A DNA stretch of 64,000 nucleotides from Castellaniella sp049651205 (GCF_049651205.1 NZ_JBASBR010000018.1:124001-188000), one strand, 5' to 3'; numbered from the stretch's first letter, positions 9,245 through 18,589 are shown. Numbers and translations are program-made. The notes: generated by a model not told the origin, from the letters alone.

Positions 9245-10084
9245 ATGTCTTCACCCACCACCGATACCCTGATGGATCCTGCCGTGCCGGGCATGGCGGA
9301 TCGTGCCAGTCAGATCGGGCCCGTGATTCTCGATCTTCAGAACATCTCGCTGTCCTTTGGCGGGGTCAAGGCACTGACGGATATTTCCTTTGATGTTCGC
9401 GAGCACGAGATCCGCGCCATCATTGGGCCCAACGGCGCGGGTAAAAGCTCGATGCTCAATGTCATCAACGGCGTCTACACCCCCCAGCAAGGCCGTATCC
9501 TGCTGCAAGACCAGCAATTTACGCGGATGAGCCCACGCCGCGCCGCCGAAATGGGCATTGCCCGCACTTTCCAGAACCTTGCCTTGTTCAAGGGCATGAG
9601 CGTGCTCGACAACATCATGACAGGGCGCAATCTGCGCATGAAAAGCGGGGTTCTGGCCCAGGCGTTTCACCTGGGATCCGCCGAGCGCGAAGAGATCGAA
9701 CATCGTACGTTTGTCGAAAACATCATCGATTTTCTCGAAATCCAGGCCTACCGCAAAACGCCGGTGGGGCGCCTTCCCTACGGCCTGCAAAAACGGGTTG
9801 ACCTGGGCCGCGCCCTGGCGATGGAGCCCCGCATCCTGCTGCTTGACGAACCCATGGCTGGCATGAACATGGAAGAAAAGCAGGACATGAGCCGCTATAT
9901 CCTCGACGTCAACGACGAATTCGGTACCACTATTGTGCTCATCGAGCACGACATGGGGGTCGTCATGGATATTTCCGATCGTGTCGTGGTGCTGGATTAC
10001 GGTCGCAAGATCGGCGATGGCACGCCAGATCATGTGCGTGGCAACCCGGAAGTCATCAGCGCCTACCTGGGCACCAGCCACTAA
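9245..10084 (+). CDS. livG: Branched-chain-type ABC transporter ATP-binding protein LivG
   Basis: A 279-residue ABC ATPase of the LivG subclass. Walker A is GPNGAGKSS, the signature YGLQKRVDLGRAL, Walker B LLLDEPMAGMN and the switch histidine IEHDMGV. It begins immediately after the ligase stop codon and is followed 9 bp later by livH. It would pair with LivF to energise uptake through LivH/LivM. The family transports branched-chain amino acids, amides, urea and aromatic acids; the neighbouring CoA ligases favour a carboxylic acid. Confidence 0.9.
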   Translation: MSSPTTDTLMDPAVPGMADRASQIGPVILDLQNISLSFGGVKALTDISFDVREHEIRAIIGPNGAGKSSMLNVINGVYTPQQGRILLQDQQFTRMSPRRAAEMGIARTFQNLALFKGMSVLDNIMTGRNLRMKSGVLAQAFHLGSAEREEIEHRTFVENIIDFLEIQAYRKTPVGRLPYGLQKRVDLGRALAMEPRILLLDEPMAGMNMEEKQDMSRYILDVNDEFGTTIVLIEHDMGVVMDISDRVVVLDYGRKIGDGTPDHVRGNPEVISAYLGTSH

Positions 10085-10093
10085 GGGAACACC

Positions 10094-11023
10094 ATGGGAT
10101 TCTTTCTTGAAACTGTGATTGGCGGCCTGATGAGCGGCATGCTGTATGCCCTGGTGGCCTTGGGCTTTGTGCTGATCTTCAAGGCCTCCGGGGTATTCAA
10201 CTTTGCCCAGGGTGCGATGGTGCTGATCGCCGCGCTGGCGATGGCACGATTGTCAGGCTGGATCGATGGCTGGCTGGGCGGAGAGTCCCTGATTTTGGCC
10301 AATATCCTCGCGTTTGTGCTTAGTGCAGGGTTTATGTGGCTGATTGCCGTGTTGGTCGAGCGCTGGGTGTTACGGTATCTGGTCAATCAAGAAGCCACCA
10401 CTTTGTTGATGGCCACCATTGGCATCAGCTATTTCCTCGACGGCATCGGCCAGATCATGTTTGGCAGTTCGGTGTACTCCATCGATGTCGGTATGCCCAA
10501 AGATCCGATTTTCATCCTCGACAGTGTCTTTGAAGGCGGTGTGCTGGTCAGTCTCGAAGACCTCACTGCCGCCGTAATTGCCGCCGTGCTGGTGGCCGTG
10601 CTGGCGTTCTTCTTTCAGTACACCACGGTGGGGCGGGCGCTGCGCGCCGTGGCTGACGATCACCAGGCCGCGCAGTCGGTGGGCATTCCGCTCAACCGCA
10701 TCTGGGTGGTGGTCTGGACGGTTGCCGGGCTGGTGGCGCTGGTTACCGGCATTGTCTGGGGATCTCAATTTGGCGTGCAGTTCACCCTCTCGACGGCCGC
10801 CTTGCGGGCCTTGCCGGTGGTGATTCTGGGCGGGCTTACCTCCGTGCCTGGCGCCATTGTGGGCGGGCTCATCATCGGGGTGGGCGAGAAGGTATCCGAG
10901 GTCTACCTCGGGCCGTTTGTTGGTGGCGGGATCGAAATCTGGTTCGCCTACATGCTGTCGCTGGTGTTCCTGCTGTTTCGTCCGCAGGGCCTGTTTGGCG
11001 AAAAAATCATCGATCGCGTCTGA
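10094..11023 (+). CDS. livH: Branched-chain-type ABC transporter permease LivH
   Basis: A 309-residue polytopic membrane protein with the LivH-family features GLMSGMLYALVALGFVLIF near the N-terminus and a C-terminal conserved block GGLTSVPGAIVGGLIIG. It forms the inner-membrane channel with LivM. The start ATG at 10094 follows AAGGGA at 10083-10088. It sits in the operon between livG and livM. Confidence 0.9.
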   Translation: MGFFLETVIGGLMSGMLYALVALGFVLIFKASGVFNFAQGAMVLIAALAMARLSGWIDGWLGGESLILANILAFVLSAGFMWLIAVLVERWVLRYLVNQEATTLLMATIGISYFLDGIGQIMFGSSVYSIDVGMPKDPIFILDSVFEGGVLVSLEDLTAAVIAAVLVAVLAFFFQYTTVGRALRAVADDHQAAQSVGIPLNRIWVVVWTVAGLVALVTGIVWGSQFGVQFTLSTAALRALPVVILGGLTSVPGAIVGGLIIGVGEKVSEVYLGPFVGGGIEIWFAYMLSLVFLLFRPQGLFGEKIIDRV

Positions 11024-11055
11024 CCGCGTCAGAGCCCACGGGGGAGACCACATCC

Positions 11056-12117
11056 ATGTTTTATCGTGAAAACGGCCAGTTCAAGAGCAGCTACCGCTCG
11101 GATCAGCAGATTTTTCCGATCCGCCAGGACCGCTGGTTTATCGCAATGCTCACATTGCTGGGCTTTGTCGTCGTGCCTGCGGTGGCATCCGAGTACTGGC
11201 TGCAGGCCATCCTGATTCCCTTTCTGATTTTGTCGCTGGCAGCGGTCGGGCTGAACATCCTGGTGGGGTACTGCGGGCAGATTTCCATCGGCTCGGGGGC
11301 TTTCATGGCGGTGGGCGCCTATGCCGCCTGGAACTTCGGTGTCCGCCTCGATCTCCCCCTGGTGGTTCAGATTTTGCTGGGTGGTGTATTTGCCACGCTG
11401 GCTGGTGTGGTCTTTGGTGTGCCCAGTTTGCGGATCCGTGGCTTATATCTCGCTGTCACCACGCTGGCCGCACAGTTTTTCATGGATTGGGCCTTTTTGC
11501 GGATTGGTTATTTCACCAATTACTCCACCTCAGGCAACGTCTCTGTACCGGCGCTCGATTTCTTCGGCCTGCCCGTGGTTTCGCCAGTGCAAAAGTATCT
11601 TTTTGTGCTGGGCTTTGTGGTGGTCATCGGCCTGTTGGCCAAAAACCTTGTGCGCGGCGCCATTGGCCGGCAATGGATGGCCATCCGCGATATGGACGTG
11701 GCCGCAGCCGTGATCGGCATCCGGCCGGTGTATGCCAAGCTCACCGCCTTTGCCGTCAGTTCTTTCATTATCGGCGTGGCGGGCGCCCTGTGGGCCTATA
11801 TCCATCTGGGCTCCTGGGAGCCCTTGGCCTTCGACCTCAACCGCTCGTTGCAGCTGCTGTTCATCATCATCATCGGCGGGTTGGGTTCCATCATCGGCAG
11901 TTTCTTTGGGGCGGCTTTCATGGTGCTGGTGCCGGTGCTGCTTACCAACGTCCCGCATGCTCTGGGCTTGTCCATTCCGGTGGATATCGCTGCGCACATC
12001 GAACACATGGTGTTTGGCTTTTTGATCGTGTTTTTTCTGATCGTGGAGCCACATGGTCTGGCCAGACTATGGAGTATCGGCAAGGAGAAGCTAAGGATCT
12101 GGCCGTTTCCCCACTAG
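11056..12117 (+). CDS. livM: Branched-chain-type ABC transporter permease LivM
   Basis: A 353-residue polytopic permease with a hydrophilic N-terminal tail of about 30 residues and a conserved LivM region GLNILVGYCGQISIGSGAF followed by multiple hydrophobic helices. GGLGSIIGSFFGAAF is the conserved C-terminal block that contacts the ATPase. The start is preceded by GGGGAGA. A gap of 124 bp before livK contains no gene and a strong ribosome-binding site for livK. Confidence 0.9.
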   Translation: MFYRENGQFKSSYRSDQQIFPIRQDRWFIAMLTLLGFVVVPAVASEYWLQAILIPFLILSLAAVGLNILVGYCGQISIGSGAFMAVGAYAAWNFGVRLDLPLVVQILLGGVFATLAGVVFGVPSLRIRGLYLAVTTLAAQFFMDWAFLRIGYFTNYSTSGNVSVPALDFFGLPVVSPVQKYLFVLGFVVVIGLLAKNLVRGAIGRQWMAIRDMDVAAAVIGIRPVYAKLTAFAVSSFIIGVAGALWAYIHLGSWEPLAFDLNRSLQLLFIIIIGGLGSIIGSFFGAAFMVLVPVLLTNVPHALGLSIPVDIAAHIEHMVFGFLIVFFLIVEPHGLARLWSIGKEKLRIWPFPH

Positions 12118-12241
12118 GCGTACGGCATGGGGCTGGGCTTTGGCCCTTGCCCCGCGCATGGCCGGGTGGTGTTATCCCGGGCGGCATCCATCTGGATGCG
12201 CTCAATTAAAAAGGTGCCATTAGCACCAGGAGGAGCTACAG

Positions 12242-13573
12242 ATGAAGCATGTATTCACCAAAGCCACGGCTGCGGTCGTGATGGCTGCGGCCGGTCTGGT
12301 GGGTGTTGCCAGTACCGCCCAGGCAGCCGAAGAAAATTTCATCCCCTTGTTTGTCTACCGCACGGGCTCGTTTGCGCCGCTGGGGATCCCATGGGCCAAC
12401 GGCAAGATTGATTACCTGAAAATGATCAATGCCCGGGATGGCGGCGTCAATGGCGTAAAGATCGTCTTTGAAGAGTGTGAAACCGGCTATTCCACTGACA
12501 AGGGTGTCGAATGCTACGAGCGCCTCAAAGACAAATTTGGTGGTGCCACCGGCTTTGATACGCAATCCACCGGCATTACCTTTGCCGTCACCGACAAAGC
12601 CATGGTTGATGGCCGCTCGGTGATCTCTGTCGGCTATGGTTTGTCGCAATCTGCGGATGGCCGCGTCTTTAAATGGAATTTCCCGCTGCTGGGCAACTAC
12701 TGGACAGCTTACGATTCCATGATCCAGGACATCGCCAAGAACCTGGGTGGCGAAGATAAGCTTAAGGGCAAGAAAATTGCGCTGGTCTACCACGACTCAC
12801 CCTTTGGCAAAGAGCCGATTCCACTGCTTGAGGCCCGGGCCAAGGCCAATGGCTTCGAGCTGCAAACCTACCCGGTGGCTGCCCCTGGGGTCGAGCAAAA
12901 GTCCACTTGGTTGCAGATTCGTAAAAACCGGCCAGATTTCGTGTTGCTGCAAAGCGCGGGCATCATGACACCCACCGCCATCCGCGAAGCACAGTCTGTG
13001 GGCTTCCCACGCGACAAAATGTATGGCATCTGGTGGGCCAGCTCTGAAACCGATGTGGTGGATCTCGGCGATACAGCCAAGGGCTATCGGGGCATCACCA
13101 TCCAGAACAGTGCCGAGCACGGCCGTGTGCACGACGATGTCAAGAAATATGTGTACGACAAGGGCGAAGGTGCTGACAAAGACGGCAAAACCTTCGGCTC
13201 GATTGCCTACACGCGAGGCATGATGATTTCGATGTTGCAAGTCGAAGCCATCCGCACAGCCCAGGAGAAATTTGGCAAGGGCAAGGCGATGACGCCGGAA
13301 CAGGTGCGCTGGGGCTACGAGAACCTCAATCTTGATGAAGCCAAGCTCGAGAAACTGGGCTTTGCCAAGTTGATGCGTCCCGTGAAAACCACCTGCGAAA
13401 ACCACATGGGCACCGATTGGTCCCGCATCATTCAGTGGGATGGCAAGAAGTTCAACGTTGTGTCCGACTGGTATCAGTCTGATCCCAAGTTCATCAAACC
13501 CCTGGTGCAATCTCTGGGCGAGAAATACGCCGCCGAGAAGAAACTGCCCGTGCGCGACTGCGCAGCCGAGTAA
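12242..13573 (+). CDS. livK: Branched-chain-type ABC transporter substrate-binding protein
   Basis: A 443-residue periplasmic binding protein (Peripla_BP_6 family) with a Sec signal peptide of about 28 residues ending STAQAA. It is larger than the roughly 370 residues of amino-acid-binding LivK, as is common for relatives that bind aromatic or fatty acids. The start follows a strong AGGAGG site. A long GC-rich stem-loop follows the stop codon and could stabilise its mRNA and lower downstream livF expression. The ligand is not readable; the flanking CoA ligases suggest a carboxylate. Confidence 0.88.
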   Translation: MKHVFTKATAAVVMAAAGLVGVASTAQAAEENFIPLFVYRTGSFAPLGIPWANGKIDYLKMINARDGGVNGVKIVFEECETGYSTDKGVECYERLKDKFGGATGFDTQSTGITFAVTDKAMVDGRSVISVGYGLSQSADGRVFKWNFPLLGNYWTAYDSMIQDIAKNLGGEDKLKGKKIALVYHDSPFGKEPIPLLEARAKANGFELQTYPVAAPGVEQKSTWLQIRKNRPDFVLLQSAGIMTPTAIREAQSVGFPRDKMYGIWWASSETDVVDLGDTAKGYRGITIQNSAEHGRVHDDVKKYVYDKGEGADKDGKTFGSIAYTRGMMISMLQVEAIRTAQEKFGKGKAMTPEQVRWGYENLNLDEAKLEKLGFAKLMRPVKTTCENHMGTDWSRIIQWDGKKFNVVSDWYQSDPKFIKPLVQSLGEKYAAEKKLPVRDCAAE

Positions 13574-13581
13574 GCAAGACC

Positions 13582-13604
13582 GGGGCCGGGTATCCCCCGG
13601 CCCC
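13582..13604 (+). other. GC-rich stem-loop between livK and livF
   Basis: GGGGCCGGG at 13582-13590 and CCCGGCCCC at 13596-13604 form a perfect 9-bp stem with a 5-nt loop. No T run follows, so it is not a standard terminator. Stem-loops after binding-protein genes commonly protect the upstream message and unbalance operon expression; that role is inferred here. Confidence 0.6.
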
Positions 13605-13618
13605 CTGGAGACAGGATT

Positions 13619-14446
13619 ATGGAAAGCGTACAGGCCCCAGAGCCCGCACTGTTGCTGGATGTCAATGGCATAGAAGTCATCTATAACCATGTCATTCTGG
13701 TGCTAAAAGGCGTGTCGCTCAGCGTACCCGAGGGTCGGATTGTGGCACTGCTGGGTGCCAACGGCGCAGGCAAGACCACCACATTACGGGCGATCTCCAA
13801 TCTGCTGCGTGGCGAGCGCGGTGAAGTCACCAAAGGCAGCATCGTTTATCGTGGCAAGCGTATCGAGTCTTTGTCGCCTGCCGATCTCGTCCAGCGCGGA
13901 GTGGTGCAGGTAATGGAAGGCCGGCATTGCTTTGCGCACCTGAGCATCGAAGAAAACCTGCTGACCGGCGCCTATACCCGCCAGCTGGGGCGCGCCGATC
14001 TTAATGCGGCACTCGATCGCGTATATCAATATTTTCCGCGCCTGAAGCAGCGCCGTAAAAGCCAGGCAGGGTATACCTCCGGCGGCGAGCAGCAGATGGC
14101 GGCCGTTGGCCGGGCACTGATGGCGGATCCGCGCCTGATTTTGCTGGACGAGCCTTCGATGGGGTTGGCGCCGCAAATTGTCGAAGAAATCTTCGAGATC
14201 GTGCGGGATCTCAACCAGCGCGAGGGCGTGAGCTTTTTGCTGGCCGAACAAAACACCAACGTGGCCCTGCGGTACGCCGATTACGGCTACATCCTCGAGA
14301 ACGGCCGCGTCATGATGGATGGTGCTGCCCGTGCACTTGCCGAAAACGAAGACGTCAAAGAGTTTTATCTGGGCGTGTCGGGATCTGGCCGCACCAGTTT
14401 TCGCGAAACCAAATTTTATCGCCGGCGCAAGCGCTGGCTGGCCTGA
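13619..14446 (+). CDS. livF: Branched-chain-type ABC transporter ATP-binding protein LivF
   Basis: A 275-residue ABC ATPase of the LivF subclass with Walker A GANGAGKTT, signature TSGGEQQMAAVGRAL and Walker B LILLDEPSMGLAP. The C-terminus carries a basic tail (KFYRRRKRWLA) beyond the usual 235-240 residue core. It works with LivG and lies 45 bp after livK, with the stem-loop in the gap, and 16 bp before the PaaK-like ligase. Confidence 0.9.
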   Translation: MESVQAPEPALLLDVNGIEVIYNHVILVLKGVSLSVPEGRIVALLGANGAGKTTTLRAISNLLRGERGEVTKGSIVYRGKRIESLSPADLVQRGVVQVMEGRHCFAHLSIEENLLTGAYTRQLGRADLNAALDRVYQYFPRLKQRRKSQAGYTSGGEQQMAAVGRALMADPRLILLDEPSMGLAPQIVEEIFEIVRDLNQREGVSFLLAEQNTNVALRYADYGYILENGRVMMDGAARALAENEDVKEFYLGVSGSGRTSFRETKFYRRRKRWLA

Positions 14447-14462
14447 CACACAGGGGGAAGGC

Positions 14463-15734
14463 ATGCAGGCTTACTTTGATGCGCGCGAGACGCAGTCCGC
14501 TGAAGACCGCGAACGCAGCCTCTTTCAGCGGCTACCTGATGTACTGGCTGCGGCTCAGGCAAGGGCGCCTGCGATTGCAAAGCAGCTGCAAGGGCATGAT
14601 CTCTCTGGTCTGACTACGCGCGAGGCGCTGGCTAGCGTGCCTGTTTTGCGCAAGTCCGAGCTTTTGCAGATTCAGCATGCCGCGCGTATGGCACTGCATA
14701 CGCAGTCTGCGGATGCCGAACGCATCCGCGTATTTGGTGGCGTATCCACCATTGGCTGGGGGGCTGCCCGGCGCGTGTTTGCCTCGCCCGGCCCCATCTA
14801 CGAGCCCGAGTCTGCCAGGCCTGATTATTGGGGCTTTGCGCGTGCCTTGCACGCAGCAGGTGTGCGTGCGGGCGATCTCGTGCATAACTGCTTTTCTTAT
14901 CATTTCACTCCAGCAGGCTCGATGATGGAAACGGCCGCACATGCGCTGGGCTGCACCGTGTTTCCTGGTGGAGTGGGCCAGACCGAGCAGCAGGTGCGTG
15001 TAATGGCTGACCTGGCCCCACAGGCTTACACCGGCACACCCAGTTTTTTGCGCATCATCCTTGAGAAAGCCGATGAAATGGGGGTGGGCTTGCCAACCCT
15101 GCGCCGGGCCCTGTTTTCGGGCGAAGCCTACCCACCCTCGTTACAGGCCTGGTTTCACGATCGTGGCATACAGGGCTTTCAGGCCTATGGCAGCGCGGAC
15201 CTCGGCATGGTGGCCTTCGAATCCGAGGCCCGGGACGGCTTGATCCTCAACGAGGACATCATTCTCGAAATCGTCCGCCCCGGTACCAGCCAGCCTGTGG
15301 CAGCCGGCGAGGTCGGTGAGGTCGTGGTGACTACCTTCAACCCGGATTACCCCCTGGTGCGATTTGGCACCGGAGACCTCTCCGCAATCATGCCGGGCGT
15401 GTCGGCATGCGGGCGTACCAATGCCCGGATCAAGGGCTGGATGGGGCGGGCAGATCAAACCACCAAGGTGCGCGGGATGTTTGTCCACCCCGAGCAGATC
15501 GCCCGGATACTCGAGCGCCATCCGGTCATTCACCGGGCCCGGCTGGTGGTGTCGGGTGAGATGGGACACGACATCATGACGCTGAAGGTCGAGTCGGGCG
15601 AGGGCCTGGATCTTGAGCAGGTTGCAGAAACTGTCCGCGACCAAACCAAGCTGCGAGCCGTCGTGGATGTTGTCCCGGCAGGCAGCCTGGCCAATGATGG
15701 CAAAGTGATCGAAGACGTCCGCAGCTATGATTAA
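14463..15734 (+). CDS. Phenylacetate-CoA ligase-like AMP-dependent ligase
   Basis: A 423-residue ANL-family ligase of the PaaK subgroup. It shows QAYGSADLGMVAFESEA in the position of the PaaK adenylate-binding motif, FGTGDLSAIMPG, and the hinge region KGWMGRADQTTKVRGMFVHP typical of PaaK relatives. The start at 14463 lies 16 bp after livF with GGGGGAAGG upstream; the longer open frame overlaps livF and is not used. It is the last gene of the liv operon and presumably activates an imported aryl or related carboxylic acid. The substrate is undetermined; similarity alone does not prove phenylacetate. Confidence 0.8.
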   Translation: MQAYFDARETQSAEDRERSLFQRLPDVLAAAQARAPAIAKQLQGHDLSGLTTREALASVPVLRKSELLQIQHAARMALHTQSADAERIRVFGGVSTIGWGAARRVFASPGPIYEPESARPDYWGFARALHAAGVRAGDLVHNCFSYHFTPAGSMMETAAHALGCTVFPGGVGQTEQQVRVMADLAPQAYTGTPSFLRIILEKADEMGVGLPTLRRALFSGEAYPPSLQAWFHDRGIQGFQAYGSADLGMVAFESEARDGLILNEDIILEIVRPGTSQPVAAGEVGEVVVTTFNPDYPLVRFGTGDLSAIMPGVSACGRTNARIKGWMGRADQTTKVRGMFVHPEQIARILERHPVIHRARLVVSGEMGHDIMTLKVESGEGLDLEQVAETVRDQTKLRAVVDVVPAGSLANDGKVIEDVRSYD

Positions 15735-15740
15735 ACGTCG

Positions 15741-16214
15741 CTATATTTTCTTGCGATACACCAGGCTAATGCGTGCAAATGCCGACTGCAACTGCGGGTT
15801 GCCAGCCTGAAACACCATCGGCCGGCCTTTTTGCACAAAGCACACCAGTTTTTTGGATGCAAACAAGGGGATGAACTTTGTAGACTGGATCTCCGACCAG
15901 GGGACTTCGCGCCGCGAAATCCAGGTTTGGCGGATGCCCCAGTCGGAGATCTCGGTTTCGGATGTCCACATGTGCCAGCTCATCCATAGCAGCGCGGCAA
16001 AGCACACCAGCAGGCTTAACCAGACCGTCCAGGGAAGGTTGAGCTCGGCCGCTTGCTCGAGCACTACAAATAAACGAAACGCAATCACGGCCATGATCAG
16101 CCAGGCGACACCGGCGATCCAGCGCGGCCAGGCACGACCGCGCAAGGGCAGGGGGCCGATCTGCGAGAGGAGTTCGGCGTGTTCTTCAGGGGTGGGACGA
16201 TCAAAGGGCGACAT
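15741..16214 (-). CDS. Hypothetical inner-membrane protein with two transmembrane helices
   Basis: A 157-residue protein with a short cytoplasmic N-terminus, two hydrophobic segments (about residues 32-52 and 63-82) and a soluble C-terminal half rich in beta-strand pattern, ending VYRKKI. The topology resembles small bacterial PH-like membrane proteins, but no family is certain. It lies between the convergent liv operon (7 bp from the PaaK-like stop) and the HMG-CoA-lyase-type gene upstream on the same strand (10 bp), so it is probably cotranscribed with the latter. Function unknown. Confidence 0.65.
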   Translation of the reverse strand: MSPFDRPTPEEHAELLSQIGPLPLRGRAWPRWIAGVAWLIMAVIAFRLFVVLEQAAELNLPWTVWLSLLVCFAALLWMSWHMWTSETEISDWGIRQTWISRREVPWSEIQSTKFIPLFASKKLVCFVQKGRPMVFQAGNPQLQSAFARISLVYRKKI

Positions 16215-16223
16215 AAACAGGAA

Positions 16224-17126
16224 TCAAGGTTTTTTGAGTGCCAGGGCGCGGCCGGCTCGGCTGGCGGTGGTGCGGCCAATTTTTTCGGAGATCCAGCTGC
16301 CGATATCAACCACGGCATCGAGATCGACACCCGTATGCAAGCCCTGACCGTTTAACAGGTACAGGACATCTTCGGAGGCCACATTGCCGGTGGCGCCTTT
16401 GGCATAGGGGCAACCGCCCAACCCAGCCACTGAACTATGGAAAATGCGCACGCCGCATTCGAGGGCTGCCAAAATGTTGGCCAGCGCCTGGCCGTAGGTG
16501 TCGTGAAAATGCCCGGATACCTGTGTACCCAGATCGGCAACCTGGCCAACCGCTTGCATCACGCGCTGGACCTGGGCGGCGGTGCCCACGCCGATGGTGT
16601 CTGCGACGTCGATTTCGTCGCAACCCAAGGCCAGAAAACGCTGGGCAACATCTACAACGGCAGAGATGGGGGTTTCGCCTTGGTAGGGGCACCCGAGTGC
16701 ACAACTGATACTGCCGCGCAAACGCAAACCCGCCCGTTTGGCTTCTTGTGCCACAGGCTCGAAGCGGGCGATGGATTCGGCGATCGAGCAATTGATGTTG
16801 CGCTGCGAAAAGGCCTCGCTGGCGGCACCGAAGATGACGACTTCATCCATGTGTGCGGCCAGCGCGCCCTCGAGCCCGCGCATGTTGGGCACCAGGGCTG
16901 AATACAGCGTACCGGGCTTGCGTTGCACCGCAGCCATGACGTCAGCACCATCAGCCATCTGTGGCACCCACTTGGGCGAAACAAACGAAACTGCTTCGAC
17001 GTTGGCAAAGCCAGCTGCCGCCAGGCGAGTGATGAGCTCGGCCTTGATGGCTGTGTCGACAAACTGCTTTTCGTTTTGCAGGCCGTCACGTGGCCCGACT
17101 TCGACGATTTTGATGTGTTCGGTCAT
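16224..17126 (-). CDS. mvaB: Hydroxymethylglutaryl-CoA lyase-family enzyme
   Basis: A 300-residue HMGL-like TIM-barrel enzyme predicted to cleave 3-hydroxy-3-methylglutaryl-CoA to acetyl-CoA and acetoacetate, the last step of leucine breakdown. It has the N-terminal VGPRDGLQNE, the metal-binding HFHDTYGQA and the active-site cysteine loop GLGGCPYAKGATGNVASED. All residues expected for an active lyase are seen. It may also act on related 3-hydroxy acyl-CoAs. Its presence beside a branched-chain-type transporter is suggestive of leucine catabolism but not conclusive. Confidence 0.88.
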   Translation of the reverse strand: MTEHIKIVEVGPRDGLQNEKQFVDTAIKAELITRLAAAGFANVEAVSFVSPKWVPQMADGADVMAAVQRKPGTLYSALVPNMRGLEGALAAHMDEVVIFGAASEAFSQRNINCSIAESIARFEPVAQEAKRAGLRLRGSISCALGCPYQGETPISAVVDVAQRFLALGCDEIDVADTIGVGTAAQVQRVMQAVGQVADLGTQVSGHFHDTYGQALANILAALECGVRIFHSSVAGLGGCPYAKGATGNVASEDVLYLLNGQGLHTGVDLDAVVDIGSWISEKIGRTTASRAGRALALKKP

Positions 17127-17262
17127 GGTGGGCGGGGGTACTTGTGTTGATGGAGGATTGAACCCTTAATCATAGCGCGGGGTGGGTTTGGCTGGGGAGA
17201 CAAAGAGGAGATGGTAGGGCCCCTGGCCCGGAAGCCGGTGGGTAGTGGCAACCAGAGTGCAA

Positions 17263-18468
17263 TCAGCGTCGTTGATAGCGCCCATCGGGCAGGCGTGACA
17301 GCAGGCCTCGCACTTCCAGCAAGGTGAGCTGGCTGATGAGATGATCGAGCGGCCACTGAGTGTGGGCTTGCAGTGCGTCGATGTTCTTGGGCTCGTAACC
17401 AAGGGCACGCAGCAGAACTTCGGTGTCGGGATTGGGGGCGGTGTCGGCAGCCGGCAGCGAAGAAGTATTTGCCGAAGAGTCCGATGCGCCGGTTTGTGTG
17501 AGTGTCTGGCTGGTTGAAGCTGGCGTATCTGCCCTTGAAGAACTGGCCGCCGGTATGCCGGACAAGGATGTCTGGGAGAGTTCTTCGAGAATATCCTGGC
17601 CGGATTCCACCAGCTTGGCCCCCTGGCGGATCAGTGTGTGGCAGCCCTTGGATAAGGGAGAGTGAATAGAGCCGGGAATCGCAAAAACCTCGCGCCCGAG
17701 TTCGCCCGCCAGCCGTGCTGTGATCAGCGAGCCGCTGCGTGTGGCCGCCTCGACCACCAGGACCCCCTGGCCCAGCGCAGCCACCAGACGATTGCGCCGG
17801 GGAAAATGATATTTCAGCCCCTGGGTGCCTAACGGAAACTCCGACAACATAAGGCCTTGCTCGGCGATCTCGTGCGCCAGCGCGCGGTGGCTGGCGGGAT
17901 ACACGCGGTCTATCCCCGTGCCCAGGATGGCCAGCGTGCCGCCCTTGCCGGGTCCGGCAGCCAGTGCTCCCCGATGCGCAGCACCATCGATGCCGGCAGC
18001 CAACCCGCTGACCACGCACCAGCCGTGTCGGGCCAGATACTCGGCAAAATCGTGCGCATTGCGTTCGCCCTCCGGGGTAGCACTGCGTGCCCCCACAATG
18101 GCCAGCATGGGCCGGGTCAGCACGGGCAGCTGGCCGTGGGCATAGAGCACGGGTGGTGAATCCTCCAGTTGCAGAAGCGTGGCCGGGTAGAGTGGGTCGG
18201 CCAGCGTCAGCAAATGATGTTGCGGGTGATCCAGCCAACGGATGGTGTCCTCGATGGTTTGCAGTACATCGGCCGTAGGCGCCTTGCGCAGTCGCGCTAC
18301 CAGCCCGGGATCGAGGTATCGGGCCAGGCTGCTGGTAGAGGCCGTATAGATGTTATGTGGCAGGCTGAACACCGATAAAAGCCGATGGATGCGTCCGGCC
18401 CCCAGAGCGGGTTCCAGTGTCAGGCGGATCCAGGCCCGCAGTTCGGTGTGTTCCAGGAGGATGGGCAT
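17263..18468 (-). CDS. dprA: DNA-processing protein DprA
   Basis: A 401-residue DprA/Smf protein that loads RecA on incoming single-stranded DNA during natural transformation. The N-terminal helical domain is followed by the Rossmann-like core with GARSATPEGERNAHDFA, VSGLAAGIDGAAHRGAL, FPRRNRLVAAL and the SGSLITA loop. After the core (about residue 290) comes a 50-residue Ser/Thr/Ala-rich linker and then a C-terminal winged-helix DML1-type domain (about 340-400). The 136 bp between its stop and the HMGL-type gene contains no gene. It is divergent from def. Confidence 0.93.
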   Translation of the reverse strand: MPILLEHTELRAWIRLTLEPALGAGRIHRLLSVFSLPHNIYTASTSSLARYLDPGLVARLRKAPTADVLQTIEDTIRWLDHPQHHLLTLADPLYPATLLQLEDSPPVLYAHGQLPVLTRPMLAIVGARSATPEGERNAHDFAEYLARHGWCVVSGLAAGIDGAAHRGALAAGPGKGGTLAILGTGIDRVYPASHRALAHEIAEQGLMLSEFPLGTQGLKYHFPRRNRLVAALGQGVLVVEAATRSGSLITARLAGELGREVFAIPGSIHSPLSKGCHTLIRQGAKLVESGQDILEELSQTSLSGIPAASSSRADTPASTSQTLTQTGASDSSANTSSLPAADTAPNPDTEVLLRALGYEPKNIDALQAHTQWPLDHLISQLTLLEVRGLLSRLPDGRYQRR

Positions 18469-18589
18469 GCCGGCAGTGTGCCATGATTCTGATACCCAAA
18501 TTAGTGCCTGTGGGACATTCGCACGGCAGTGGGGGCGGAAAACATGTTTTATGATAGAGCTTTAGGCATTACAGAATCAGGCAATCGAT

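Noticed and set aside
9251..10081. Minus-strand open frame covering livG
   Set aside because: livG has intact ABC motifs; the antisense frame has none.
12797..13690. Minus-strand open frame antisense to livK
   Set aside because: Shadow frame without signal peptide or domain.
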